The notes under the pieces are model-generated. The model worked only from the letters and a program-made list of their open reading frames with translations. It had not been told where the DNA came from and did no database searches. A stretch of DNA of 42,229 bases from Acetivibrio straminisolvens JCM 21531 (GTDB taxonomy: Bacteria; Bacillota; Clostridia; Acetivibrionales; Acetivibrionaceae): NCBI RefSeq assembly GCF_000521465.1, contig NZ_BAVR01000032.1:1-42229 (forward strand), written 5' to 3'. Positions within the stretch are counted from its first letter, which is position 1, and the number at the start of each line of letters is the position of its first letter. Shown here piece after piece: positions 10,627 to 22,661 of the stretch. A program made the position numbers and the translations under genes.

Positions 10627-11571
10627 ATGTTTGTTGATATATTGATTGAAAAGATTAAAGAAAAGGATAATCCCTCCGTTGTAGGATTGGACCCAAAGAT
10701 TGAATATGTTCCGTCTTTCATAAAAGAAGATATGTATAAGGAACACGGAAAAAATTCAAAAGGAGTGGCGCAGGCAATTCTTCTCTTTAACAAATACATT
10801 ATTGATGCGGTTTATGATATTGTACCTGCGGTAAAACCCCAGCTGGCATATTATGAGATGTATGGCCTTGAAGGTATGAAAGCGTTCTATGAAACCTGCA
10901 AATACGCAAAGGAGAAAGGACTTTTGGTTATTGCCGACGGAAAAAGAAATGATATCGGCTCAACTGCCCAGTGCTATTCTTCGGCATATCTTGGCAAAAC
11001 AGACATTGATGAAGGTATAAGCGAGTCTGTTTTTGATGCGGATGCACTTACGGTAAATCCTTATCTCGGTGTGGATGGGATTAAACCTTTCATAGATGAC
11101 TGTATAAAATACAACAAGGGCATATTTGTTCTGGTCAAGACATCAAACAAGTCATCCGGGCAGCTTCAGGATTTACTCACTCAAGAGGGCAGGAGTATTT
11201 ATGAGGTTGTTGCGGAGTATGTTGAGTCATGGGGGGCAAGTGTAAAGGGAAAATACGGATACAGCAGTGTGGGAGCAGTGGTTGGAGCAACTTATCCCAA
11301 TCAGGCGAAAATCCTTAGAAAGATTCTGAAAAGTTCTTATATACTGGTTCCGGGTTATGGTGCCCAGGGCGGAACAGCAAGAGATGTAGTCCACAGCTTT
11401 AATTATGATGGACTTGGGGCAATTGTAAATGCTTCAAGAAGCATAATGTGCGCTTATAAGTCTGAACAGTGGAAGGATCTTTACAGCGAAGAAAAGTTTT
11501 ATGAGGCATCAAGAGCTGAGGCGATTAGGATGAGGGACGATATTAACGGCGCGTTGCATAACACAAAGTAA
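10627..11571 (+). CDS. pyrF: Orotidine 5'-phosphate decarboxylase, type 2
   Basis: Decarboxylates OMP to UMP, the last step of the pathway. The 314-residue length and the motifs VGLDPKIEYVP, catalytic DGKRNDIGSTAQ, VLVKTSNKSSGQ and LVPGYGAQGG mark the longer type 2 family rather than the 240-residue type. ATG 10627 follows AAGGAG at 10613-10617; the upstream ATG at 10603 has no site. It lies 52 nt after pyrC and 28 nt before carA, in the same operon. The orotate phosphoribosyltransferase pyrE, which makes its substrate, is not in the window. Confidence 0.95.
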   Translation: MFVDILIEKIKEKDNPSVVGLDPKIEYVPSFIKEDMYKEHGKNSKGVAQAILLFNKYIIDAVYDIVPAVKPQLAYYEMYGLEGMKAFYETCKYAKEKGLLVIADGKRNDIGSTAQCYSSAYLGKTDIDEGISESVFDADALTVNPYLGVDGIKPFIDDCIKYNKGIFVLVKTSNKSSGQLQDLLTQEGRSIYEVVAEYVESWGASVKGKYGYSSVGAVVGATYPNQAKILRKILKSSYILVPGYGAQGGTARDVVHSFNYDGLGAIVNASRSIMCAYKSEQWKDLYSEEKFYEASRAEAIRMRDDINGALHNTK

Positions 11572-11599
11572 TTTTATTTAGGATACGAGGTGATATATT

Positions 11600-12673
11600 A
11601 TGAAAGCTATTCTGGCTCTTGAAGACGGCACAATTTTTCACGGCGAAAGTTTCGGTGCTGAAGGAGAAGTAATTGGAGAAATAGTTTTTAATACAGGTAT
11701 GACAGGATATCAGGAGGTTTTGACCGATCCGTCCTATTGCGGACAGATTGTGACAATGACCTATCCTTTAATAGGAAATTATGGGGTGAATAATGAAGAT
11801 ATAGAGTCTGAAAGGCCCCAAGTGAAAGGCTTTATTGTTAGGGAGCTTTGCCAGAGCCCAAGCAATTGGAGAGCGGAAGAGACATTAAACAGCTATCTTA
11901 AAAGAAATAACATAATAGGAATAGAGAAAATTGACACAAGGGCTCTTACCAGGATTTTGAGAGAGAAGGGAACAATGAAGGGGTTAATTACAACGGATCC
12001 CAATTTCAATTTTGATGAAAAAATTGATGAGATAAAGGCTTATGTTATAAAGGATCCGGTTATGTGTGTTACAACAAAGGAAGTTTTGCATTATAAAGGC
12101 GACGGATTTAAAGTTGCATTGATAGATTTAGGCTTAAAGCATAATATTGTACGCTCTCTTTTAAATAGAGGATGCGATGTGCATGTTTTTCCTGCCGATT
12201 CTAAAGCAGAGGATATCCTTGCGATTAATCCCGACGGAATAATGCTTTCAAACGGACCGGGCGATCCGAAGGATTGTGTTGTTACCATTGAAACGATAAA
12301 GAAGCTTATGGGCAAGAAACCCATGTTTGGAATTTGTCTTGGACATCAGCTGACGGCCCTTGCAAACGGTGCCGACACCGAAAAACTGAAATACGGTCAC
12401 AGAGGAGCCAATCATCCGGTGAAGGATATCGAAAAGGATTTGACATATATTACTTCGCAAAATCATGGATATACTATTGTTGAGTCATCCATAGATAAAT
12501 CAAGGATGGTAGTAAGCCACAGGAATATGAACGACGGAACTGTTGAAGGTGTAAGATATACGGATATACCGGTATTTACTGTGCAGTTTCATCCGGAAGC
12601 TTCACCGGGTCCTGCGGATACTGCGTATCTGTTTGACGAGTTTATTGAGATGATGAGGAAAAATTTGCAATAG
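11600..12673 (+). CDS. carA: Carbamoyl-phosphate synthase small (glutaminase) subunit
   Basis: Hydrolyses glutamine and channels ammonia to CarB. The 357-residue protein is intact. The N-terminal CarA domain has FNTGMTGYQEVLTDPSY and RALTRILREKG. The C-terminal class I glutamine amidotransferase domain has the nucleophile Cys in GICLGHQ and the His-Glu pair in QFHPEASPGPADT. An AGGTG site precedes ATG 11600. It is followed after 91 nt by carB. Placement within the pyr operon suggests the pair serves pyrimidine synthesis and is under PyrR control. Confidence 0.96.
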   Translation: MKAILALEDGTIFHGESFGAEGEVIGEIVFNTGMTGYQEVLTDPSYCGQIVTMTYPLIGNYGVNNEDIESERPQVKGFIVRELCQSPSNWRAEETLNSYLKRNNIIGIEKIDTRALTRILREKGTMKGLITTDPNFNFDEKIDEIKAYVIKDPVMCVTTKEVLHYKGDGFKVALIDLGLKHNIVRSLLNRGCDVHVFPADSKAEDILAINPDGIMLSNGPGDPKDCVVTIETIKKLMGKKPMFGICLGHQLTALANGADTEKLKYGHRGANHPVKDIEKDLTYITSQNHGYTIVESSIDKSRMVVSHRNMNDGTVEGVRYTDIPVFTVQFHPEASPGPADTAYLFDEFIEMMRKNLQ

Positions 12674-12764
12674 AAAGCTATTGCTCAAGTATTTAGAAGC
12701 TTTAAAGTTTATTTTGGCGACGATTATTATTGGAAGAAGATTTAATATATGAGGGGGAAATTAA

Positions 12765-15700
12765 ATGCCAAAAAGGGACGATGTAAAAAAGGTCCTGGTA
12801 ATAGGCTCGGGTCCTATTGTAATAGGTCAGGCGGCGGAGTTTGACTACGCCGGGACTCAGGCTTGCCGGGCTTTAAAAGAAGAAAATATAGAAGTGGTGC
12901 TGGTTAACAGCAACCCTGCTACAATCATGACAGATACCAATATAGCTGATAAAGTATATATTGAGCCTCTTACAGTAGAGGTTGTAAAGAACATTATAAT
13001 AAAAGAAAAACCCGACAGCATTCTTCCTACTTTGGGAGGGCAGACAGGACTTAATCTTGCTATGGAGTTGGCAGAGTCGGGATTTTTGGATGAGTATGGC
13101 GTAAAGCTTTTGGGAACCGCTACCGAGGCGATAAAAATGGCCGAGGACAGACAGGCCTTTAAGGATACCATGGAAAGAATAGGCGAGCCTGTATTGCCAG
13201 CAAGGTGGTAAATACAATAGAGGATGCACTGGACTTTGCAAAGGAAATCGGTTATCCGGTTATTGTACGTCCTGCCTATACTTTAGGAGGAACCGGCGGC
13301 GGTATTGTGTATAATGAGGAAGAACTTAAGGAGATTGGCTCCAACGGTTTGAGGCTCAGCAGGTGCATCAGGTCCTTATTGAGAAATGTATCTCAGGATG
13401 GAAAGAAATTGAATACGAGGTTATGAGGGACGGCAAGGGTAATGTAATCACGGTATGTAATATGGAAAATATTGACCCGGTTGGAGTTCACACCGGGGAC
13501 AGTATAGTTGTCGCTCCTTCCCAGACTCTTGCGGACAGAGAATATCAGATGCTTCGCTCAGCAGCATTAAAGATAATTTCCGCGTTGGGCATAGAGGGAG
13601 GCTGCAATGTTCAGTTTGCTCTAAATCCCAACAGTTTTGAATATGCGGTAATTGAGGTTAATCCGAGGGTTAGCCGTTCCTCAGCGTTGGCATCAAAGGC
13701 AACAGGCTATCCCATTGCAAAAGTTGCTTCAAAGATAGCTATAGGCTATGGTCTTGATGAAATTAAAAATGCAGTAACAGGAAAGACCTATGCATGCTTC
13801 GAACCTACTTTGGACTATGTTGTACTCAAGATACCGAAATGGCCTTTTGACAAGTTTGTAAAGGCAAAAAGAACTTTAGGAACGCAGATGAAAGCTACCG
13901 GTGAAGTAATGGCTATAAGCAGCTCCTTTGAAGGGGCCCTGATGAAGGCGCTAAGATCCCTGGAGCTGGGTATTTTCACGCTGGAGCAGGATATTTACAA
14001 AAAGTTCAGTGATGAGGAAATAAGGGAAAAGATAAAGGATGTTAATGATGAAAGACTTCTTGTTATTGCCGAGGGAATTAGAAGAGGTATAACAGTAGAG
14101 GAAATTAACGATATTACAAAGATAGATTTGTTCTTCTTAAATAAAATCAAAAAGCTGGTTCTCATGGAAGAAAAATTAAAAACCATGAAGCTTTCGGATT
14201 TTGATAAAGAAAACTTAAGAACAGTTAAAAAGATGGGCTTTACCGACGCAGTTATAGCAAACTATATTGGCTGCGGTAAAAAGGAAGTTACGGCAAAAAG
14301 AAAAGAGCTTGACATTCATGCCGTTTATAAAATGGTTGATACCTGTGCCGCAGAATTTGAGGCTATGACACCTTATTATTACTCCACCTATGACGAATGC
14401 TGCGAGGTTAAGAAATCGAACAGCAAAAAGGTTTTGGTAATAGGTTCGGGTCCTATAAGGATAGGACAAGGTATTGAGTTTGACTACTGCTCGGTTCATT
14501 CGGTATGGGGATTAAAGCAAGAAGGTTATGAGACTATAATCGCAAACAACAATCCCGAGACGGTAAGTACTGACTTTGACACAGCGGATAGGCTGTACTT
14601 TGAACCTCTGACTCCTGAGGATGTGGAGAACATTGTGGAGAAAGAAGGAGTTGAGGGAGCTATTGTCCAGTTTGGCGGGCAGACGGCTATAAAACTCACA
14701 AAAGCTCTTGTTGAAATGGGAGTAAAAATTTTCGGTACCGAACCCAAATATATCGATGCCGCCGAAGACCGTGAGAAATTTGACGAAATTCTTGAAAATC
14801 TCGGTATTCCCAGACCTAAAGGAAGGACAATATTTACCCTTGACGAAGCTTTGAAAGCTGCAAACGACTTGGGTTATCCCGTATTGGTAAGACCGTCGTA
14901 TGTACTTGGCGGACAGGGAATGGAGATAGCTTACAGTGACAAAGACGTAATTGAATTTATGGAGATTATCAACAGAGTAAAACAGGAGCATCCTATCCTG
15001 ATAGATAAATATATGATGGGTAAAGAAATTGAGGTTGACGCAATATGTGACGGTGAGGATATTTTGATACCCGGTATAATGGAGCACCTGGAAAGAGCCG
15101 GTGTTCACTCCGGAGACAGCATATCCGTTTACCCGACACAAACAATAGAAGAAAAGCTTAAGGAAAAGATTGTAGATTATACTAAAAAGCTTGCCAACGC
15201 TCTTAACGTAGTAGGTTTGATCAACATACAGTATGTGTATTACAATAATGAACTTTATGTTATAGAGGTTAATCCGCGTTCAAGCCGTACCGTTCCGTAT
15301 ATAAGCAAGGTAACGGGAATACCTATGGTAAATATTGCCACAAGAATAATGATGGGCAAAAAGCTCAAGGATTTCAACTACGGTACAGGACTCTACAAGG
15401 AATCCGAGTATGTAGCCATAAAAGTTCCCGTATTCTCCTTTGAAAAACTCCATGACGTTGACACAAGCCTAGGACCTGAAATGAAGTCTACCGGCGAAGT
15501 TTGGGTATAGCAAAAACCTTCCCCGATGCACTGTACAAGGGAATTATTGCAACAGGAATCAAGCTTCCCAAAAAAGGCGGGGCAATACTCATGACCGTGA
15601 GGGATACCGACAAGCCCGAGCTTATACAATTGGCAGAAGAGTTTGAGAAGCTGGGATTTGAGCTTTATGCCACAGGCAAAACTGCCAACATGCTAAACAA

Positions 15701-15977
15701 CCAGGGAATTGCCACCAATGCCGTGAAAAAGATCGGCGAAGGTGAGCCAAACCTGCTGGATTTGATTGAGTCGGGCAAAATAAGCCTCATAATTAATACT
15801 CCTACAAAGGGAAGAAAGCCTGAAAGGGATGGCTTTAAAATAAGAAGAAAAGCTGTTGAGATGTCGATACCTTGTCTTACATCCCTTGATACCGCAAGAG
15901 CGGTGCTGGAATGCATAAAGCTGGGAAAAAATGAAAAAGATCTTGGAGTTTTAGATTTGAGTGTATTTAATAACTAG
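12765..15977 (+). CDS. carB: Carbamoyl-phosphate synthase large subunit (three frameshifts)
   Basis: Makes carbamoyl phosphate from bicarbonate, ammonia and two ATP. Two homologous ATP-grasp halves are visible, each beginning with a phosphate-binding motif ([13 protein letters not shown] near the start, [13 protein letters not shown] in the second half), then an oligomerisation region and a C-terminal allosteric MGS-like domain ([14 protein letters not shown]). Three one-base losses break it: CC for CCC at 13197-13198 (restores [12 protein letters not shown]), GG for GGG at 13362-13363 (restores [11 protein letters not shown]) and TTT for TTTT at 15500-15502 (restores [13 protein letters not shown]). 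The repaired protein has 1071 residues, exactly family-sized. A GGGGGAA site precedes the ATG. Real inactivation by three separate indels is unlikely. Confidence 0.96.
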
Positions 15978-15992
15978 TAAGCGGAGGATGCC

Positions 15993-17691
<1,699 letters not shown>

Positions 17692-17766
17692 TAGAATGAT
17701 ATAATATTATATATTGTACCTAATTTGTTTCTATACAAATTTCAAACGAATAACTGCAAGAGGGTG

Positions 17767-18467
17767 ATGGCAATAAAAACCAGAATAATATTTGTTCGTC
17801 ATGCCGAGGCTGAAGGGAACCTCAACAGGGTATTTCACGGCTGGACCGATTCATCTATTACCGAGAGAGGACATTTGCAGGCTCAAAGGGTTGCCGAGAG
17901 GCTTAAAGATGTTGAAGTTGATGTTATTTATTCCAGCAGTTTGAAAAGAACACTTCAAACTGCCCAGTATATTGCTGATGTGAAAAACCTCCCTATAATA
18001 AGAACTGATAAGCTCAAGGAAATAAACGGAGGAGAATGGGAAAACAGAGAGTGGGAAGAGCTGCCGAATTTGTGGCCGGAAGAGTATGACAGTTGGGAGA
18101 ACAGGCTCATGAACATAAAATGCCTGGCGGAGAGTCCATGGTGGAATTTCAGAAAAGGTTGATTGATGAGGTAAAATACATTATCGACGATAACAAGGGA
18201 AAAAATATATGTATTGTTACCCATGGAACGGCGATTAGATCCATGATGTGTTATTTTAATAATTGCGATCTTACAGAAATGATAAACGTTCAATGGTATG
18301 ACAACACTTCTGTGACCATACTGGATTATGAGGATGGAAAATTTGATATAATACTAGAGGGAGATACTTCTCATTTGGAAAAAGAGCTTTGCACCGTGCA
18401 AAACCAGAAATGGTGGCAGGAATACAATGAAAAATACGAACAAAGAAAGCAAAAGGAGAGTATGTAA
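17767..18467 (+). CDS. Histidine phosphatase (phosphoglycerate mutase-like), one frameshift
   Basis: Member of the histidine phosphatase superfamily: FVRHAEAEGNLNRVFHGWTD holds the catalytic His in the RHG-like motif (here RHA), SSSLKRTLQTA the second Arg, and VTHGTAIRSMM the second catalytic His. Substrate is unknown; relatives include GpmB-like phosphatases and CobC. One base, probably G, is missing at 18104-18105 (AACAGGCTC for AACAGGGCTC), restoring NRAHEHKMPGGES and a length of 233 residues. ATG 17767 was chosen because the conserved domain starts there, with AGAGGGTG just ahead. It may be read with the pyr operon or with the nuclease genes after it; nothing decides. Confidence 0.85.
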
Positions 18468-18471
18468 AGTT

Positions 18472-18507
18472 CCTTCAAACATTATAGAGGTTAATAATGT
18501 TTGAAGG
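18472..18507 (+). repeat. Perfect 14-bp inverted repeat before the Mre11-like gene
   Basis: CCTTCAAACATTAT (18472-18485) and its exact complement (18494-18507) are separated by 8 nt. No T tract follows, so it is not a normal intrinsic terminator. It lies 5 nt after the phosphatase stop and 21 nt before the next start codon. It may be an operator or an RNA hairpin. Confidence 0.8.
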
Positions 18508-18528
18508 TGCTGGAAAGAGAGAGTCCCA

Positions 18529-19521
18529 ATGAAGTTTCTTTTTTTTACAGATTCCCACATTAGAGGAACAACGCCGAAAAACAGAAAAGATAACTTTTAT
18601 GAGACGCTAAAAGATAAATTTTATGAGATAGGTGATATTTCCAAGCAGCTTAAGGTTGATTATATACTGCATGGAGGGGATTGGTTCGACAGACCCGATA
18701 TTTCTCCTTCCATAGTCAGGGAATTTGCCGTTATTATAAAGAGTTTTGACAAACCCATCTACACTGTGGCCGGCAATCATGATATCTACGGTCATAATCC
18801 TGAAACGGTGGGAAGGACAATGCTGGGCCTTCTTGAAGGAACCGGGATTATAAATCTTTTAGGTTATGATGACGAGGTGATTTTGGAAAAGGACGGAATA
18901 ACCGTTCAGCTCACCGGAAAGCCTTACAATTATGATATTGACGGTGAGAATTTCAGGGATTATTATATTGTAAAAAAACGAGCTGATGTGGATTATGCCA
19001 TAAACATAGTTCACGGGATGCTTCTTTTGAAGCCTTTCTATGAGGGTATTAAATATACATTGCTGGATGATATAAAAGAAACGCAGGCGGATATAACTTT
19101 TGCCGGTCACTATCACAGCGGATTTGGTGTCAGGGAAATCAACTCGAAATACTTTATAAATCCGGGAAGCATTGTAAGGGTTTCGAGCAGTTTGACGGAG
19201 CTTGGAAGAAGACCTGAGGTTGTTTTTTTGGAGCTTGACGGATGCGGAATACATATAGAAGAAATTGAGCTAAAAACCGCCCGGCCGGGAGATGAGGTGC
19301 TTGACCGGGAAAAACTTGAGGCTGCAAAGGATAGAAACTTAAAACTGCACCGGTTTTATCAGGGTATCGAGGCATCGGAAAAGTACAAAAAAATAAATAT
19401 TTCTCAAATAGTTGAAGAGATTGCCTTAAGCGATGATTTGAGCCGGGAGGTTAAGGAGGAAGCTCTAAGAAGGATTGGAATTGCACGAGAGAATTTGTCA
19501 AAGGGACAGGATGACGAATGA
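18529..19521 (+). CDS. Mre11/SbcD-like DNA repair metallophosphoesterase
   Basis: A 330-residue calcineurin-like phosphoesterase with the full metal-site series: TDSH (residues 7-10), GGDWFDRP, AGNHD, VHG and GHYHSG. This is the plan of SbcD/Mre11/YhaO nucleases, which cut DNA ends together with a Rad50-type ATPase. After the catalytic domain comes a charged tail (about residues 235-330) that may bind its partner. The stop overlaps the start of the Rad50-like gene by 4 nt (ATGA), as expected for a two-subunit complex. The ATG is preceded by a purine-rich GAAAGAGAGAG. It is intact, with no frame damage. Confidence 0.85.
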   Translation: MKFLFFTDSHIRGTTPKNRKDNFYETLKDKFYEIGDISKQLKVDYILHGGDWFDRPDISPSIVREFAVIIKSFDKPIYTVAGNHDIYGHNPETVGRTMLGLLEGTGIINLLGYDDEVILEKDGITVQLTGKPYNYDIDGENFRDYYIVKKRADVDYAINIVHGMLLLKPFYEGIKYTLLDDIKETQADITFAGHYHSGFGVREINSKYFINPGSIVRVSSSLTELGRRPEVVFLELDGCGIHIEEIELKTARPGDEVLDREKLEAAKDRNLKLHRFYQGIEASEKYKKINISQIVEEIALSDDLSREVKEEALRRIGIARENLSKGQDDE

Positions 19522-20968
19522 TAAGGATTAATAGGATAAAGATTGAGAATTTTCAGTCACACCGGAATACGGAGCTTTCATTTTCCGACGGACTTAATGT
19601 TATTGTGGGACCGTCGGACCAGGGGAAGTCTGCAATTATCCGGGCTATTAAATGGGTTTTGTATAATGAACCCAGGGGCACTGATTTTATAAGGCAGGGA
19701 GCAAATTCTGCTAGGGTTTCTATAGAGCTTAACAACGGATATGTCATTACTCGGGAAAGAACATCAAGTAAAAACAGGTATACTCTAAGAGACCCTGAAG
19801 GAAATGTAAGTATATTTGAGGGATTTGGCAATGAAGTGCCGTTAGAAATCGTAAAGGCCCATGGCATCCCAAAAGTTGTTTTAGACATGGATATTCGTGC
19901 CAGTCTCAACATTGGAGAGCAGCTTGAAGGGCCGTTTCTTTTATCGGAATCCGGTGCTACCCGGGCAAAAGCCATAGGAAGGCTGACTGGGATTCATATA
20001 ATTGACCAGGCAATAAAAGACTGCGCTACGGATATAAGAAGGGAAAACCAGACCTGCGACAGGGTTCGCAATGAGATTGACGATATTGACAAAAAGCTTG
20101 AAGAATATGAAAATATAAAGGAATTGGGAAACAGGCTAGAAGAATCGGAAAAGATAATTGCCAAAATGGAAGCTTTGATGGCAAAAACCGATATGCTCGA
20201 AGAGAAAAAGCATTCCCTTCAGGATATTGATGCCCAGTATTTGGCTCAGATAAGGATTCTTTCAAGGCTTGACAGACTGGAAGAATGCAGCGTGTATTTA
20301 AAAGCTGCTGAACTGGGTTTCCTTAGGCTAAATCAGATATTGGGCGTAAAAAAGAGATATTCTGAAATTATGACCATGATAGCAGAGATGGAAAAGGTTT
20401 TGGAAAAACAGACACTGTAGATGAGGCAATGAAGCTTTTGAAGGATATATCGGATATTTCCTCACGACATGAAATGCTTAGTAAATTACGTTCGGAGTTA
20501 ACCGATGTTAGCAGGGAGCTTAACATAACAAAGAACATTCTTGACAGGACAGAAAATGTCAAGGACTTTGATTTAATCATAAAAAAGATTTCTGACAGGG
20601 TTTTGCTTAGTTCAAAAATTACTCAGGTTCGGGAAAGACTTGTTTCTCTAAATCGAGAGATATCGGTGCTAAAAGACAAAGTATCCTATTATGAAAAAGT
20701 AAATTTGGTACAAGATATTGTGATTTCCATTGATAAAAAGCTGGAAGTATTGAATAAACTTGAAGGAGCCAAAAAAGAATACAGTGCAACCTGCGGCAGT
20801 CTAAATGACGGTTTGGCGTTTATGGAGAAGAATAAAAAGGAGATACAGGAAAATCTTAATTTATATATAGATATTCTTAGAAAAAACGGAGTATGTCCTC
20901 TATGTAAAAGCAGCATTGGTGATGAAAAGCTTGAAGACATAATAAGACATTATGAGGAGGTGCACTAA
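19518..20968 (+). CDS. Rad50/SbcC-like half protein ending at the zinc hook (one frameshift)
   Basis: N-terminal ABC-type ATPase lobe with Walker A GPSDQGKS (residues 31-38) after RIKIENFQSH, then a long coiled coil, then a CPLC zinc hook at about residues 460-463, followed by only 20 residues. Ordinary Rad50/SbcC proteins have a second coil and a C-terminal lobe with signature and Walker B motifs after the hook; none is visible here or in the next gene. One base is missing around 20412-20416; after repair the protein has 483 residues. It overlaps the Mre11-like gene by 4 nt, so a nuclease-ATPase complex is likely. Whether ATP hydrolysis works without a C-lobe in trans is unknown. Confidence 0.75.
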
Positions 20969-21219
20969 TGTCCGACTATGAGAAAAAGCTTAATCAAATT
21001 AAGGACAATTTGGATAAAGCAAAAAGTTTACGAATAAGGGCAGAGGCTAAGCTTGAGCAGCTTAACAGGCAAAAGGAGGAAATACTTTCAGAGCTCAAAG
21101 AGCTGGGAGTGGAGCCCGAAAACTTGGATAGCGAAATTGCAAAGCTTAAGGATGAAATCGAAAGTCTGATAAGCAAGGCAGAAAGTTTGTTGCCGGAAGA
21201 ACTTGTAACGAGGCAATAA
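20968..21219 (+). CDS. Small coiled-coil protein next to the Rad50-like gene
   Basis: An 83-residue, highly charged protein predicted to be almost wholly coiled coil (KLEQLNRQKEEILSELKEL, then IAKLKDEIESLISKAESLL). The ATG overlaps the stop of the Rad50-like gene by one base and is preceded by GAGGAGGTG, so it is certainly translated with it. No catalytic motif and no Walker B are present. It could pair with the partner's coil or bridge two complexes; that is inference. I recognise no named family. Confidence 0.7.
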   Translation: MSDYEKKLNQIKDNLDKAKSLRIRAEAKLEQLNRQKEEILSELKELGVEPENLDSEIAKLKDEIESLISKAESLLPEELVTRQ

Positions 21220-21241
21220 ATGTCACTTGTTTAAAAAACGA

Positions 21242-21270
21242 TTGACAATTTGCATGTTAAGATAAATAAT
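21242..21270 (+). promoter_or_regulatory. Promoter of rimO-pgsA
   Basis: A perfect -35 TTGACA (21242-21247), a 17-nt spacer and a -10 AATAAT (21265-21270) lie about 40 nt before rimO, in the only gap between the nuclease genes and rimO. Confidence 0.65.
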
Positions 21271-21311
21271 GAAAATGATATTAAAATATTAACGGCAATG
21301 AGGTGTATGAT

Positions 21312-22661
21312 TTGAAGAAAAAGGTAGGTATTATTTCGCTTGGCTGTCCGAAAAACCTTGTTGATAGTGAAATAATGCTGGGATTACTAAAGAAAAGTGA
21401 TTTTGAAATCACATCTGACAGTGACAAAGCCAATATTATAATTATTAACACTTGCGGCTTTATTGAGTCTGCAAAAGAAGAGTCTATAAATACTATTCTT
21501 GAAATGGCAAGTTACAAGAATAAAAATTGTGAAATGCTTATTGTTGCCGGTTGTCTAGCCCAGAGATATAAAGATGAAATAATAAAAGAAATACCGGAAG
21601 TGGATGCGGTTGTGGGTGTTTCCGGATATGACGAAATAGCAAAGGTTATTGACCGGTTTTACAGCAAAAACAATAAAGAAAAAGCTGTGTTTCATAAGGA
21701 CACTTTGAGTGTGGAATATCTGAATAACGAGCGTATGCTGTCCACAAACGGCGGTTATGCTTATTTGAAAATATCCGAGGGATGTGACAATTGCTGTACT
21801 TACTGTGCCATTCCTTCTATCCGCGGGCCTCACAGAAGCAGAAAGATAGAGGATATAGTTCTTGAAGCCAGATCCCTTGCAGAAAAAGGAGTCAAGGAAG
21901 TCATTTTAGTGGCACAGGATGTTACCGTTTACGGTAAGGATCTTTACGGTCAAAAGAAGATTGTGGAATTGCTGAGGCAAATCAGCAGTATACAGGGAAT
22001 TGAATGGATAAGACTTTTATACAGCTATCCGGAAGAGATTAGCGAGGAGCTGATAAAAGAAATTGCACACAACGAAAAAATAGTAAAGTATTTGGATATA
22101 CCCATTCAGCATATAAGTGACAAGATACTGAAGCTAATGGGAAGAAGAAGTACGGGTGATGGTGTCAGGAATATTTTGGATAAACTAAGGGCCGAAATTC
22201 CCGGTATCGTTATAAGGACTTCGTTGATAGTTGGCTTTCCCGGTGAGGATGATAAGGACTTTAAAGCACTTTATGATTTTGTCAGAAAATACGAGTTTGA
22301 CAGACTTGGCGTCTTTACCTACTCGAGGGAAGAAGGCACTCCTGCCTATGATTTAAAACCGCAAATAAAAAAGAGTGTTAAGGAGTCAAGAAGAAGCGAT
22401 ATAATGCAGCTTCAGAAGGAAATTGTACAAAGAAAAAATGAAAATAGATTGGACAAAGTGTACAAGACCCTGGTGGAAGGGGTATCTGAAGACGGTATTT
22501 TCTACTATGGAAGGACTTATGCGGAAGCTCCGGATATTGACGGTTCGGTTTACTTTACCAGCGCAGAACCTCTTAGATTTGGAGAATTTGTGGATGTTAA
22601 AATATTAAATGTTGATGATTATGATTTAATAGGAGAGGTTATAAATGAATCTTCCAAATAA
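21312..22661 (+). CDS. rimO: Ribosomal protein S12 methylthiotransferase RimO
   Basis: Radical SAM enzyme adding a methylthio group to the conserved Asp of ribosomal protein S12. Seen: the N-terminal UPF0004 domain with Cys ligands (SLGCPKNLVDSE, INTCGFIE, VAGCLAQRY), the radical SAM cluster CDNCCTYC (CX3CX2C) with AIPSIRGPHRSR, and a C-terminal TRAM domain. VDSE and the sequence around SLGCPKN distinguish RimO from MiaB. The start is most likely TTG 21312, 6 nt after GAGGTG; GTG 21303 lies within that site. This gives 449 residues. It overlaps pgsA by 17 nt. Confidence 0.93.
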   Translation: MKKKVGIISLGCPKNLVDSEIMLGLLKKSDFEITSDSDKANIIIINTCGFIESAKEESINTILEMASYKNKNCEMLIVAGCLAQRYKDEIIKEIPEVDAVVGVSGYDEIAKVIDRFYSKNNKEKAVFHKDTLSVEYLNNERMLSTNGGYAYLKISEGCDNCCTYCAIPSIRGPHRSRKIEDIVLEARSLAEKGVKEVILVAQDVTVYGKDLYGQKKIVELLRQISSIQGIEWIRLLYSYPEEISEELIKEIAHNEKIVKYLDIPIQHISDKILKLMGRRSTGDGVRNILDKLRAEIPGIVIRTSLIVGFPGEDDKDFKALYDFVRKYEFDRLGVFTYSREEGTPAYDLKPQIKKSVKESRRSDIMQLQKEIVQRKNENRLDKVYKTLVEGVSEDGIFYYGRTYAEAPDIDGSVYFTSAEPLRFGEFVDVKILNVDDYDLIGEVINESSK

